A stretch of 64,000 nucleotides of DNA, taken from the NCBI GenBank assembly GCA_963383645.1, contig OY726574.1, forward strand, positions 58,893,394-58,957,393, written 5' to 3'. Numbering within the stretch: the stretch's first letter is position 1; every line of letters starts with the position of its first letter. Below are positions 22,465 through 33,345 of this stretch, in pieces. Under the pieces are notes generated by a model that was not told the origin of the DNA, made no database searches, and saw nothing but the letters and a program-made list of their open reading frames with translations. The position numbers were made by a program, and so were the translations under genes. Source of the stretch: Muscardinus avellanarius. Taxonomy: Eukaryota; Chordata; Mammalia; Rodentia; Gliridae.

Positions 22465-23174
22465 AACTCAATGCTAGAATCTCTCAGAAATCGTTCTTAG
22501 TCCCTGGAGGAAAAGAGTCCCGAGGAAGGTGAGCCCGAGGGAGATCACAGAACAAAAGCCCTCTGCCCTCCTTGAGGAAGCTGGCGTCAACGTTTTGAAG
22601 AAGATTCCTTTATAGAGTCAAAATATCTCACGCATCCCTGAGTGACGCAAGGTCAAAAAGAAGCCAGGCTCTCAGTAACGCTTTTAAATAAATTTGAGTT
22701 TTCCCAATCACTACGGGCTCTACATGCATTTGAAAAATTGCACGAGTTGGGTGCAACTGTGCATTTTAACTGCAAAAGATTCGCCATGCAAGCGTGGCCT
22801 TCCTGTCCCGTCAAACAGCTCCATGGCTCAGGGTGTCGCTTCCCTGCCAGGCTTGCAGCGTTAGAAGCAGAAATTAAAAAAAAAAAAAAATTACAAGACA
22901 TATGTTGCAAACTAATTCCTCAGGGTGAATTTGCAAAACCATAATGGGGGAGGGGCATGTATGGTGGGGACAGGAGGGGCACAGATGTCACCAGCTGTCC
23001 TCAATTTCTGGTCCCTCCTCAATAATGACTCGTGCAACATTCATTAAATTTCCAACTCTTTCAGGCTTGCCCAAGGCAGGCTGAGAGTTTTACCTTCAAG
23101 AACAATGTATTGGCTAAGATTGCTCAGTTTTTAAGTACCACTAACTAGCTTAAGATCCAAAAGAAAAGAGTCAA
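22465..23174. other. Unassigned sequence with an A-run
   Basis: A run of about 15 A at 22876-22891 follows sequence not recognised; a processed copy of something unknown is possible but unsupported. Confidence 0.35.
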
Positions 23175-23186
23175 TTCTTTTCTTTC

Positions 23187-23249
<63 letters not shown>

Positions 23250-23250
23250 C
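23175..23250. repeat. (TTTC)n microsatellite
   Basis: About 17 TTTC units; minus-strand Lys/Glu frames here are artefacts. Confidence 0.98.
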
Positions 23251-23274
23251 TTGTCTAATTGCTCCTGATAAAAC

Positions 23275-23850
23275 ATTTAGTGCTATATTGAATAAGCATG
23301 GTAAGCTCGAACACCCTTGACATGTCCCTGATCCTAGAGAAAATACTTCCAGCTCCTCCCCATTCACCATTCTATTGCCTAGAGATCACAGCGAGCTCTT
23401 ATTTGTGGAGGTAGCTTCTTTCTATACCTAATTTGTTCTTTTTACATGAAAAAGATGTTGAATTCTACCAAATGTTCTTTCTACATCTACTGAGATGATC
23501 ATGTGGTTTTATCCTTTATTCTATTGATGTGATATGTTTACTGACTTACATATATTGCACCAGCTCTTTTTTTTTTTTTTTCCTGGAATCAAAAACCTAC
23601 TTGATCATCAAGAATAACCTTTTTCATGTGCTGTTGAATTCACGTTGCTAGTATTTTGTTGAGGATTTCTGTATCTATGTCCTGGCGAACATTCCGGGTC
23701 TCTGGCTGTCTTTTCTTGTTTGGTTTTGGCAACAGGATGGTACTGGCCTCACAGCATGAGCTTGGAAAGGCTCCCTCCCCTTCCGCTCTTTGGATTCATT
23801 TGAGAAGAACTGGCATTGGTTCTTTAAAGGTTTGGTAAAGCTGAGCAGGG
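23275..23850 (-). mobile_element. L1 ORF2 fragment, antisense
   Basis: GATGTTGAATTCTACCAAAT, CATCTACTGAGATGATCATG and TTTTGTTGAGGATTTCTGTA are reverse-complement L1 ORF2 landmarks. Diverged, no open frame. Confidence 0.85.
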
Positions 23851-24169
23851 AAGCCATCTGGTGGGAAAACAGATGCACAGAAAAAGGGTTTGGATCCCTG
23901 GCTTGATGTCCACTCTGGTAAGCCCCAGAGCAGGGGCTCGAAGTGTGTGTTCCAGGCCCTTGGCTGGACGCCTCGCAGCTGCTGGCTGCTCTTCAGGATG
24001 AGGAAGGAAAGCAGGACTCCAGCAGCGAGCAACGGAGCACGAAAGAAGACCATGAACACACCCCACACACTGGCTTCCTGGCACCCCCATACCAGGCGCC
24101 TTCTTGTTATTAGTACTTCTGTTGCTTCCTGGTCTCTAACAGCGGCCACTGCACTCTTTTAAAAATGTA

Positions 24170-24290
24170 AATGCAGCTGTGTAGAGGCGCAGGCCTGTAA
24201 TCCCAGTACTTGGGAGGCTGAGACAGAAGGATCACAGATTTGAGGCCAGCCTCAGTTCACTTAGCAAGACCTTGTTTCGAAAATAAAAAG
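24170..24290 (+). mobile_element. B1-dID left half, host of a nested SINE
   Basis: GCGCAGGCCTGTAATCCCAG to TTGTTTCGAAAATAAAAAG, stopping where the next SINE begins. Confidence 0.8.
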
Positions 24291-24520
24291 GGCCCGGTAT
24301 GGTGGCGCACGCTTATAATCCCATGCTTATAATGAGACGGGGGCGGGGGGGGGAATCTCAGTTCACAGGCAGCCTCAGCTACTTAGTGAGGCCCTCCGCA
24401 ACTTAGTTAGACCCTGTTTCAAAATAAAGAATAAAAAATAGGGCTGGGGGTGGAGCTTGGAGGTAGAATGTCTGGGTTCCATCCCCAGCAACACACAATA
24501 AATAAATAAATAAATAAATA
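24291..24520 (+). mobile_element. B1-dID SINE nested in the previous copy
   Basis: GCCCGGTATGGTGGCGCACG to GTTCCATCCCCAGCAACAC with an AAAT tail; it holds a G-rich change at about 24340-24353. Confidence 0.85.
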
Positions 24521-24600
24521 AATAAGGCTAGAGGTGTAGCTCAGAGGTAGAATTCCCTTGGGTTCTACCCCCAGTACAATAAAAAAATAAATAAATAAAT
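24521..24600 (+). mobile_element. B1-dID right half, completing 24170-24290
   Basis: AAGGCTAGAGGTGTAGCTCA to GTTCTACCCCCAGTAC and an A-rich tail. Confidence 0.8.
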
Positions 24601-24784
24601 CCAGTGTGTCACTCGCCTGCTCAAAACACCGCTACACTTGGGATGCCAGCCCAGCCCTCTCCCCCGACTACCAGGACCTGCATCTCCAGCCCCGTCTCCC
24701 ATCCAGCCCCATACCCTCAGCCCTTCTCTCCCTCGGCTGATGGGGACTTTTCTGTGGCTTTCAGCTCCATTCATCACAGAGGTC

Positions 24785-24848
24785 TGGTTCTGGATGAATA
24801 GCAGTGAGCACCTACAGTGAGACCTTAGCAAGCGCATGTTCTCATCTA
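24785..24848 (-). mobile_element. MIR-like fragment
   Basis: The short stretch ending CTCATCTAATAAAATGGG resembles the end of a mammalian-wide interspersed repeat and leads into the 23-bp tandem repeat. Confidence 0.4.
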
Positions 24849-24940
24849 ATAAAATGGGTACAGTTGTGCCAATAAAATGGGTACAGTCGTGCCAATAAAA
24901 TGGGTACAGTCGTGCCAATAAAATGGGTACAGTCGTGCCA
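24849..24940. repeat. Four tandem copies of a 23-bp unit
   Basis: The unit starts ATAAAATGGGTACAG and ends GTGCCA, repeated four times with one base different in the first copy. The unit resembles a MIR end, so it may have grown by slippage from that element. Confidence 0.97.
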
Positions 24941-25058
24941 CACCCTCTTGGGACAACAATGCCCTGTGTATGTTGCCCATCTCGCTGCACTAGGGAATCC
25001 AGGCCCCAGGGCGTGACCCTGCCCTGTCTTGCTGGCCATTGCTCAGTACATGCAGTGA

Positions 25059-25082
25059 GTCTCTTTGGTTTGTTTGTTTGTT

Positions 25083-25121
<39 letters not shown>
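25059..25121. repeat. (GTTT)n followed by (GT)n
   Basis: About six GTTT units, then about 16 GT units, adjoining the antisense SINE that starts at 25122. Confidence 0.95.
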
Positions 25122-25123
<2 letters not shown>

Positions 25124-25302
25124 TGCTAGGGATGGAACCCAGGGGCCTTCTACCTCCAGGCTATACTCTCAGACCTACTTTTTATTTTATTTGGAAACAG
25201 GGTCTCACTAAGTAGCTGAGGCTGGCTTTGAACCTGTGAGATCCTCCTGCCTCAGCCTCCCCAGCGCTGGGATTACAAGCGTGCCCCCGCACATCCAGCT
25301 CT
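25122..25302 (-). mobile_element. B1-dID SINE, antisense
   Basis: GTGCTAGGGATGGAACCCAG to GTGCCCCCGCACATCCAGC. Confidence 0.92.
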
Positions 25303-26454
25303 GCGGTGGTTCTGTTTCCCAGTCTGTTCTGTGTTTCTTCCCTGCTCTCTGGACTCCCGTTCAGTTTCTGCCCTTGGTCTCTGCTGTTCTCTGCTGCTTT
25401 GTTGCAGAGAGTTAAAGTGCAGGAGGAGACCACTGAGGCGGTGCTCAGTGGGTACCGGCTCAGCCCTCTGCGTGCCAACAAGTGGGGGACGCGCCTGGAG
25501 TGAGGCTGTGGGGAAGGAGGCCCCCAACTGCAGATGACACATGGAGGGAATTTTGAGATTTACACCAAGTTCCTGCTTCTTGTCTTCTCCACCCTCCTCC
25601 TCCCTGGGCATCTCTATAAGCCCCTCTCAGGAGCTAATTATCCTTCTCAGACCCTTCCATTTGGTTGCAAGCACTTTGCAGATCAAGGCGGTATGAGAAC
25701 CCGTTTACTCCCTCCAGCTGGGCCAGTGCCCTCCCCGGATGACTCTGTTCCTATTGGCCGAAGGCTTGGCAGGAAAAGATTCTCCACAAGGTCCCAAGTC
25801 CCCAAACCACACCCATGCCGGTGTGTAATGGGTCCGGTCCTGCCAGCTTCTGAGATCCTGTAGCTCCCTATCTGCTGAGGAAGCCCTGGTCCTGCAGGTG
25901 TTGAATCTGAGTTCTATTTTGGGGCCTTTTGAGTTCACTTGAATAGGGGGGGGGGGTTGTAGTTAAATCACATAATACAGGTGAAAACACTGGATTAATT
26001 TTTGAAGTGGAAGAATCAAAAGACAAGACACCATGGCTTCATCTCCAAATTGGACCAAAGAAATACAAAAATTCTGCCCCAAGCATGAGGTTCCCTTAGG
26101 AGAAATTCTCATCTACAGCTCTTTTCTTTGATTGTACCTTTTTTTCCTCTAGCCATGAGAATCTTGGCTCTTTTTCCTGTGTTGGGGTTAATTAGAAAAA
26201 GAGAACAGGTGGCTAGGAATAGAAAAGGAAGCGAAGAATGAGATCAGATGTTTTATGACTTTTTTCCCCTCAGTGATATTTCCAAAGAAAAGTGAAGCTG
26301 AAGAAAAAAGTGAGCCGAGGTTTCAGAGTGTGTGTCAGAGTCACGGCGGGGCTGGGGTGCGCTTCACCTGGGGCTCAGCAGCCTCGGCTGCCGGGTCACA
26401 GGCTCCAAGTCAAAGGCGCTGAGCTTTTGGTCTGAGAAGCAGATATAAAACCAA
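25303..26454. other. Unassigned sequence
   Basis: Includes GC-rich parts (25300-25550) and a run of 10 G at about 25947-25956. The open frames show no recognisable domains. Confidence 0.4.
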
Positions 26455-26459
26455 AAGAG

Positions 26460-26541
<82 letters not shown>

Positions 26542-26590
26542 GAAGGAAGGAAGAAAGGAAGGGAAGGAAGGAAGGGAAGGAAGGAAGGGG
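26455..26590. repeat. (GAAA)n and (GGAA)n array
   Basis: About 20 GAAA units, then GGAA/GGGAA units. Minus-strand Ser/Phe/Leu frames are artefacts. Confidence 0.98.
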
Positions 26591-26592
26591 AG

Positions 26593-26800
26593 AGCAGGGT
26601 GTGGTGGTGCACACTTGTAATCCCAGTACCTGGGAGGCTGAGACAGGAGGATCAAAGGTTTGTGGCCAGCCTCAGCTACTTAGTGAGGACCGCTGCAACT
26701 TGGTGAGACCTTGTTTCAAAATTAAAATTAAAATAGGTCTGGCAGTGTAGCTCAGAGCTCAGAGGTAGAATGCCCCTGAATTCAATCCCCAGTACAAAAG
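26593..26800 (+). mobile_element. B1-dID SINE between two purine arrays
   Basis: GCAGGGTGTGGTGGTGCACA to ATTCAATCCCCAGTAC. Confidence 0.92.
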
Positions 26801-26962
26801 AGAGAGGGGGAGGGAGGGGAAAAGAGAGGGAAGGAGGGAGAAAGGGAAAGAGGGAGGGAGGAAGGGAGGGAGGGAAGGAGGGAGAGAGGGAGGGAGGGAG
26901 GGAGGGAGGAAGGAAGGAAGGAAGGAGGGAAGGAAGGAAGGAAGGAGGGAAGGAAGGAAGGA
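26801..26962. repeat. (GGGA)n and (GGAA)n array
   Basis: Purine-only tract following the SINE tail; contains repeated GGGAGGGAGG with potential G-quadruplex. Confidence 0.97.
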
Positions 26963-27479
26963 CTGGAAGAAAAGAGAAACCACATCTCTAAAGATACAAA
27001 TTAGCTATCCCCCAAATAAAACTAAATTGCATGCATTAAATTGCAATTGCAGATAGTACCTTAAAAGCTTCTAGCAACTAAACTGAGGGAAAGAGAAATT
27101 AATTATCTGAAGCACAATAACCAACTAGCCAGTTTAAAATGCAAGAGCTTAAAAGGAAACATTTTACCCACTGCAACTTTTGCTTTATTCAGTAAAAAAA
27201 TAGAGTATTTGTGTATTTTATTTTCATTTTACTTTTTCCTAAACTATCAAGCTCCTTGGCCACAAATTATTCTAGCATATTCTGATAGTTGTTTGGCTTG
27301 TTAAGCCATCACTTCGTATAATACGTAGACAGTGGAGACAGGAAAGCCCTGTCAACACCAAATGCCCTCTTCTCACAAAAGCTAGACTGTCCTGAATTCT
27401 CTCAGAATTACCGCCCCACTTTGCTTTAATATTTCGCCACAAGTTCACATCATTGTCTTTAGCCATATCTTGGTTATTT
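26963..27479. other. Unassigned sequence
   Basis: AT-rich, nothing recognised. Confidence 0.4.
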
Positions 27480-27729
27480 TCACTAGATCGTGTCCCATTT
27501 AGTGAATAGATCTGAGTGTTTGATCCATTCTACTATTAATAGAATTTGGCTTGATTCCAGTTTTCGCTATTTGGAATGATTCCATGGCAAACATCCTTGG
27601 CCTTGGCGACATGCATGCAGGAGTTTCCAAATTCCAGAAGTAGGAATAGACATCAGAGCTGTAGAGAATAAGTATGAGCATCTTCACTGAGCATCGACAA
27701 TTTGCCATCCGAAAGAAATGTGCAAATTT

Positions 27730-27793
<64 letters not shown>
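27730..27793. repeat. (CT)n microsatellite
   Basis: About 32 CT units. Confidence 0.98.
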
Positions 27794-27797
<4 letters not shown>

Positions 27798-27804
27798 CTC
27801 TTGT

Positions 27805-27998
27805 TTTGTCCTACTGAGTACTGAGTCCATTCTACCTCCAAGCTACATCCCCAGCTTTTTCTTTTTTGTCTTGATATAAGATCTTGCTGAATTTCTGACA
27901 GTCTCAGGAAGTTTCTGAGGCTGATCTTTAACCTGTCATCCTCCTGCCTCAGCCTCCCAAGTACTGGAGTTACAGGTGTGCACCATCACACCCAGCTG
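27805..27998 (-). mobile_element. B1-dID SINE, antisense
   Basis: GAGTACTGAGTCCATTCTAC to GTGCACCATCACACCCAGC. Confidence 0.88.
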
Positions 27999-28207
27999 AA
28001 TAAATCTGCACTCTTGACATCAACGGAGCGTATCCGCTATTCAAAATCTTAGTCCATGACTACTATGGATAATATTTTTTATTTTTTTCTACCTGGTAAA
28101 AGTGATTATATCTCATGGATTTAATTTACATTTCCCAGATAACTAATGAGGTGAAATCTTTTAGGAGATTTATTTGTTCTTATGTGTTTCTTTTTTATGA
28201 AGCATCT

Positions 28208-28208
28208 G

Positions 28209-28254
<46 letters not shown>
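28208..28254. repeat. (GT)n microsatellite
   Basis: About 22 GT units, at the tail of the antisense SINE. Confidence 0.98.
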
Positions 28255-28256
<2 letters not shown>

Positions 28257-28446
28257 TACTTGGAGTGTAACCCAGGGGCTTTTCTTCCTCCAAGATATAC
28301 TCCCAGACCTATTTTATATTTTATTTGGTCTCACTAAGTTGCTGAGAGCCTCACTAAATATCTGGGTCTGGCTTCAAACCTATGTGATCCTCCTGTCTCA
28401 GCCTCCCAAGCACTGGGATTACAAGCGTGCGCCACCACGCCCGGCT
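28255..28446 (-). mobile_element. B1-dID SINE, antisense
   Basis: TTACTTGGAGTGTAACCCAG to GCGCCACCACGCCCGGC. Confidence 0.92.
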
Positions 28447-28544
28447 GGAAGCACCTGTGTAAATAAATGACTTGGAGAACACCAGTTATCTGTCACTTTC
28501 AATTCTGAAGAATATCCCTGCTGGGTATAGTAATCTTGGTTGGC

Positions 28545-28547
<3 letters not shown>

Positions 28548-28588
<41 letters not shown>
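28548..28588. repeat. (CA)n microsatellite
   Basis: About 20 CA units within L1 sequence. Confidence 0.98.
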
Positions 28589-28590
<2 letters not shown>

Positions 28591-29419
28591 TTCAGGCCTA
28601 AGATACACTCATTCAATGGCCTTACCATTTCTTATGAGAAATCTATTAGTCTAATGGGGTTTTCCTTAAGTGTGACCTGGTGTTTTTCTCTTGCATATTT
28701 TAAAATTCCCTCTTTGTTCTGGACTTTTGACACTTTGATTATCATATGTCATGGTGAGGATGTTTTATAGTCTCTATTTGGGGTACAGGTCCTCCTATAC
28801 TTGGAAGTGCATGTCTTCCCCAAGATTAGGGAACTTTTCTTCTATTGTTTCATTGAATAGGCTTCTAGGCATTAACCTGTATTTCTTCCCTACCATTATG
28901 CTGATGAGCTAGACACAGTGATCCGAAGACCTATTCAGTCTTTACTCTTCCTTGTGTATTTTGTCTTTATTTCCTCTTTGTTCGTTATGGATGCAGAAAG
29001 CTCTTTACATACTTCTTTGTAACTTTAAAAAATCTGTGGCTCTCAGTGAACAGAGTTATGTTATGTACTCAAATGTATTAATTGTCTCATTTCCAGTTAC
29101 TAATCTGCAGTGATCTTGAGCTCTCTGTCCTGAGCTGATAAAGTTTGTCTCTTCTGCTGTCTTTAAAAACATGACAGTTTTGCTTTTATATCTAAGCCTT
29201 TCATCCACTTTGATTTCTATGCATGGTTTGAGGTAAGGATGTGGCTTTCTGGATTTTTTAAGTCTGGCTTTTCCAGGGCACTTTTATGAGTCAAACATCC
29301 ACATATGTGTGGGCCTGCTTTTAATGATCTATTCTCTTCTACTGAACCATTCGACTAGCACCCAGTTCTTTGTTTAAAACTACTTTATCATAAGGCTTAG
29401 GGTCGGGAACAGCAAATCA

Positions 29420-29628
29420 TTCCCTTTTTTCTTTTTTGTGGAGGGCTACTGGGAATGGAACCCAGGGGCATTATACCTCCAAGCTACACCCCCAGCCCTG
29501 TTTTTTTTTTTTAATTCTTCATTTTGAAACAGGGTCTCACTGAATTGCAAAGAACCTCACTAAATGGCTAAGACTGTCCATGAACCATGACCCTCCTGTC
29601 TCCGCCTCCCAAATGCTACCACGATGCC
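29420..29628 (-). mobile_element. B1-dID SINE, antisense
   Basis: GGCTACTGGGAATGGAACCC to GCCTCCCAAATGCTACCACG; the terminal part is shortened. Confidence 0.88.
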
Positions 29629-29660
29629 CTTTTATTGTTTTTTTAAAAATAATGTTTTAG

Positions 29661-29872
29661 CCGGGTATGGTGGCACATGCTTGTAATCCCCACACTTGGG
29701 AAGCTGAGACAGGAGGATCGCGCGGGTTCAAAGCCAGCCTCAGCTACTCAGTGAGGCTCTCAGCAACTTAGTGAGACCCTGTTTCCAAATAAAATATAAA
29801 AAAGGTCTGGAAGTATAGCCTGGAGGTAGAAAGCCTCAGGGTTCCACCCCCAGTACCACCAAAAAGTAAAAT
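29661..29872 (+). mobile_element. B1-dID SINE with TSD
   Basis: CCGGGTATGGTGGCACATGC to GTTCCACCCCCAGTACCACC. TSDs AAAATAATGTTTTAG (29646-29660) and AAAATAATGTTATAG (29873-29887). Confidence 0.94.
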
Positions 29873-29945
29873 AAAATAATGTTATAGCTAATATTGACCC
29901 TTTGAATTCCTTTGTAACTTTGCCAATCCAAAATAATAGGTTTTA

Positions 29946-30189
29946 TTTTTTATTTATTTTTATTTATTTATTTATTTATTATTTTTTGGTGGTACTGGGG
30001 GTGGAACCCTGAGGCTTTCTACCTCCGGGCTATACTCCCAGGCCTTTTTTATATTTTATTTGGAAACAGGGTCTCACTAAGTTGCTGAGAGCCTCACTGA
30101 GTAGCTGAGGCTGGCTTTGAACCCGTGCGATCCTCCGGTCTCAGCCTCCCAAGCACGGGGATTACAAGCACGCGCCACCATGCCCGACC
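29946..30189 (-). mobile_element. B1-dID SINE, antisense, with degenerate TSD
   Basis: (TTTA)n-type tail, then GGTGGTACTGGGGGTGGAAC to CGCCACCATGCCCGACC. AAATAATAGGTTTTA upstream resembles AAATAACAGATTTTA downstream. Confidence 0.92.
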
Positions 30190-30496
30190 AAATAACAGAT
30201 TTTAAAAGGCGAAAGGCCTGTTGGAGTTTCAGTGGGAACTGACTCCATAGGTCCACTTGGAGAGATTTAAATATTCACAAATGTCAATTTTCCAGAGCAT
30301 CTCTCCATTTATTTAGGTCTCTTGTTTTTACATTTTCCATAAGTTTGAAAAGTTATTGTACCTCTCAAATAACTTTATTCCAAGGTATTTTACATCACAG
30401 CAAATGGAATTTTACCTTTAAATTTTATTTTCTAAGTGTCTGTTGTTAGTATATGAAAATTAAATAGATCTTTTAGTGTTAACTATTGATTGAGAA

Positions 30497-30667
30497 TACT
30501 GGGGATTGAATCCAGGGGTGCTCTATTACTGAGCTACACCCCCAACCCTATTTTAATTTTTTTTAAAATACAAATTCACTAAATTACCACACACTGGCCT
30601 CAAACCTGTCATCCTCCTACTTCAGTCTCTCAAGTACTAAATTACAGGCATAGGCCACCATGCCTTC
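30497..30667 (-). mobile_element. B1-dID SINE, antisense
   Basis: TACTGGGGATTGAATCCAGG to GCATAGGCCACCATGCCTT. Confidence 0.9.
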
Positions 30668-31550
30668 CTAATTGGCTTTTAAATTCAGAAAATTCACCAA
30701 CTTCTGTTAATTCTAAGAGTTGATCTGTGGATTCTCTGTACACAAGAGTGGCACCACCCGATGACGACAAGTTGTCTTTCCTAGAAATCCTCCCGCCTTC
30801 TCTTTATTTACTTACTTATTTACTGCTCTGTGATGGTCGGAGACTCCAGTCCAAGGCTGAATGCAAGTGGTGATGCCTGTATTCCTCCCAATATCAAGGG
30901 GGAAGATTTCCCTGTCCCAACTTTAAGTAGGATATATGCTGGACCTTCTTGTTGACCAATGGAAAGAATTTATCTTTTATTTCTAGCTGGCTAAGAAGTT
31001 TTCATCAGTAGTACCTGTCAAATTTTGTCAAACATTTTCTCACATCAATTGAAATAAACATATTTAATCTTATTGAATGTACTACAAATTAAATACTACA
31101 ATGTGCATTGACCAGTTTTCTCATGGCGACTGATTGTTCATACTTCATATAAACCCACTCAGTTGAGACTTATTGCATGTTGAATACGGTGCTGAGTTTG
31201 TTTGCTCATGTCTGGTTTAGAACTTGACACCTGCGTATCTGATGACGTGTGCCCTGCAACTTCCTTCCTCACGCAGTCCTTGACAGATCCTGGCAGTCTC
31301 ACTAAGTGGGCTTCTGACCACTCCCTCTGTTTTGCTTTTCTACAGGAGTTAGTAAAAACTTGATCTTATGTATACCTTGAATACTTACAAGAACTCACTG
31401 GGTATGGAGTCTGTTTCATGTGTGTGGCTGGGAAGGGTTTTTGTTCATAAGTCATTGTGATAGGTTATCCATTTGCTAAATCATATATTAATTTGTCCAT
31501 TTGACTTAAATTTTCAAAAATTTTGCTATAAAGTTCTTCATAGTGTTCTG

Positions 31551-31727
31551 GTTTTGTACTGGGGATTGAACCCAGGGGCTTTCTACCTCAGAGCTACATC
31601 TCCAGCTTTTTTATTTTGAAACAAGGAGGGTCTCACTAAATTGTTAAAGTTGGACTCTAATCTGCAGTCTTCCTATCTCGGCCGCCCCCAAGTGCTGGGA
31701 CTACAGGCGTGCACCACCATGTCTGGA
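31551..31727 (-). mobile_element. B1-dID SINE, antisense
   Basis: TTGTACTGGGGATTGAACCC to GTGCACCACCATGTCTGG. Confidence 0.9.
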
Positions 31728-31865
31728 AAAGTTTGTTTTGAATTTTTAAGCATCTGCAATTAGGTAACTTTTTATTTTTGATAGTATAGGCTTTCTATCT
31801 TTTTTCTATATCAATATTATTAGTCTGTTCAAAAATTCAATTTCTACTTTTGATAATTTGGGAGA

Positions 31866-32059
31866 GAGGTCCTGGGGATTGAACTTGAGGGCATTCTATG
31901 CCTACACTGTATCCCAGCCCTTTTTATTTTTACTTTGAAACAGGGTCTCATTAATTTGCTGAGGGTTTGACTGAGTTGTTGAGACTGGCCTTGAACCTGC
32001 AATCTTCCTGTCTCAGACTCTCAAATACTGGGGTTACATGTATATGCCACTACACCTGG
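31866..32059 (-). mobile_element. B1-dID SINE, antisense
   Basis: GTCCTGGGGATTGAACTTGA to ATATGCCACTACACCTGG. Confidence 0.88.
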
Positions 32060-32178
32060 TATTTGAAGATCTTATTTTAAGTTTGCTGTTCTATTGTACT
32101 TTATTATTTCTTTCTTTATACCCTCTTTGGATTAATTTTTCTTTTCTTCCTAGCTTCTGAAGAAAGATACCAGTCTCA

Positions 32179-32180
32179 AT

Positions 32181-32219
<39 letters not shown>

Positions 32220-32385
32220 TTGGACCCAGAGGCATTCTACCACTGAGCTATAACCTCCCCAGCCCTCTTTTTGTTTTTTCCTTTTATTTTGAAACAGGGT
32301 CTCACTAAGTCATCGTGCATTGACCTCAAACCTGCAATCCTCCTATCTCAGCTTCCTCAGTTCTGAGATTACAGGTTTGTACCCT
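32179..32385 (-). mobile_element. B1-dID SINE, antisense, with (GT)n(GA)n tail
   Basis: The dinucleotide tail (32179-32218) is followed by TTGGACCCAGAGGCATTCTA and a left half that ends near AGGTTTGTACC. Confidence 0.85.
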
Positions 32386-32946
32386 GGAGATTAGCTGTTT
32401 TTCTCATTTTTTAATAAAAACATTTAAAGCTGTACATATCCCTCTAAGTGCTATTTTTTCTATATGCCTTGAGTTTTTTATATTTTATTATGGTTCGTCT
32501 CATAGGTTACTTAAAAGAATATATCTACATTTTCAATATATGGTAGTTTTAAAGTTTTGTTTTACTTTCATCACAAAAAAGTATGTATAGTTTCAATGTT
32601 TTGAAATTTTTATGGCATATATGGTCAATTTTTTAAGTATACCAGGTATTCCTGTAAATAATTCATTTTCTGAGTTTCTAAAGCAATTTTTCTAGATTGG
32701 CTAAATTACTTCCATCTTGTTTTAGATATTCTGAATCTTTACTAGGAAATATTAGTCTACTTGTTCTAGTCACCCATATGGGGTTTCGGAAATGTGTTCA
32801 TCATGGCTAAAAGGTAATTAGCTATACTGAACCTAATTCATATAATCATTGTAAAGGTCAAATTAAAAATAAGTATACATGCATATTAATATATAAAATA
32901 TTTAATAGTGTCTAATGCTTAGTAAAAGGTCAACACTTTAACAAAA

Positions 32947-33160
32947 AAAAGTTTTTTGTGGTACCGGAGATGGAACCCAGGGGGATTCTACCTCCAAGAT
33001 ACATCCCCAGCCCTATTTTTGTATTCTTTTATTTTGAAATAGGGTCTCACTGAGTTGCAAAGGTCCTCACTAAGTAGCTAAAGCTGTCCGAGAACCGCGA
33101 TCTTCCTGTCTCAGCCCCCCAAATACTGGGATTACAAACCTGCACCACCACACCCGGCTT
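32947..33160 (-). mobile_element. B1-dID SINE, antisense, with TSD
   Basis: GGTACCGGAGATGGAACCCA to GCACCACCACACCCGGC. The TSD ACTTTAACAAAA lies at 32935-32946 and 33161-33172. Confidence 0.94.
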
Positions 33161-33274
33161 ACTTTAACAAAATTTTAACCTTTCCACAATAAGGGCAACT
33201 TACTTATTACAGAGTTAGCAGAATTTAGAACAGTAAATATGTCTCATTTTATGTTTTAAACTTCTTAATTTTTT

Positions 33275-33345
33275 TTTGCAGTGCTGAAAATTGAACCAAG
33301 GGCTTTGCACACACTAGATAAGCATTTTACCATAGCCCTGTGTCT
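33275..33345 (-). mobile_element. ID-like SINE fragment, antisense
   Basis: GTGCTGAAAATTGAACCAAG and TTTGCACACACTAGATAAGC resemble the tRNA-Ala-type ID SINE monomer, not the dimer. Confidence 0.6.

Larger units (their letters stand above)
27480..32800 (-). mobile_element. Old L1, antisense, broken by SINEs and microsatellites
   Basis: Between the SINEs the plus strand repeatedly reads as reverse-complement L1: TGGAATGATTCCATGGCAAA, CATTTCCCAGATAACTAATG, TTTCATCCACTTTGATTTCT, GTATTTTACATCACAGCAAA and TTTTCTCACATCAATTGAAA. Strongly diverged, without coding capacity. Limits and internal order are approximate, and more than one L1 copy may be involved. Confidence 0.7.

Noticed and set aside
22700..22895. 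Processed pseudogene ending in an A-run
   Set aside because: No recognisable coding similarity and no TSD seen; the A-run alone is insufficient.
24849..24940. CRISPR-like array
   Set aside because: The units are contiguous with no spacers and the genome is mammalian. It is a minisatellite.
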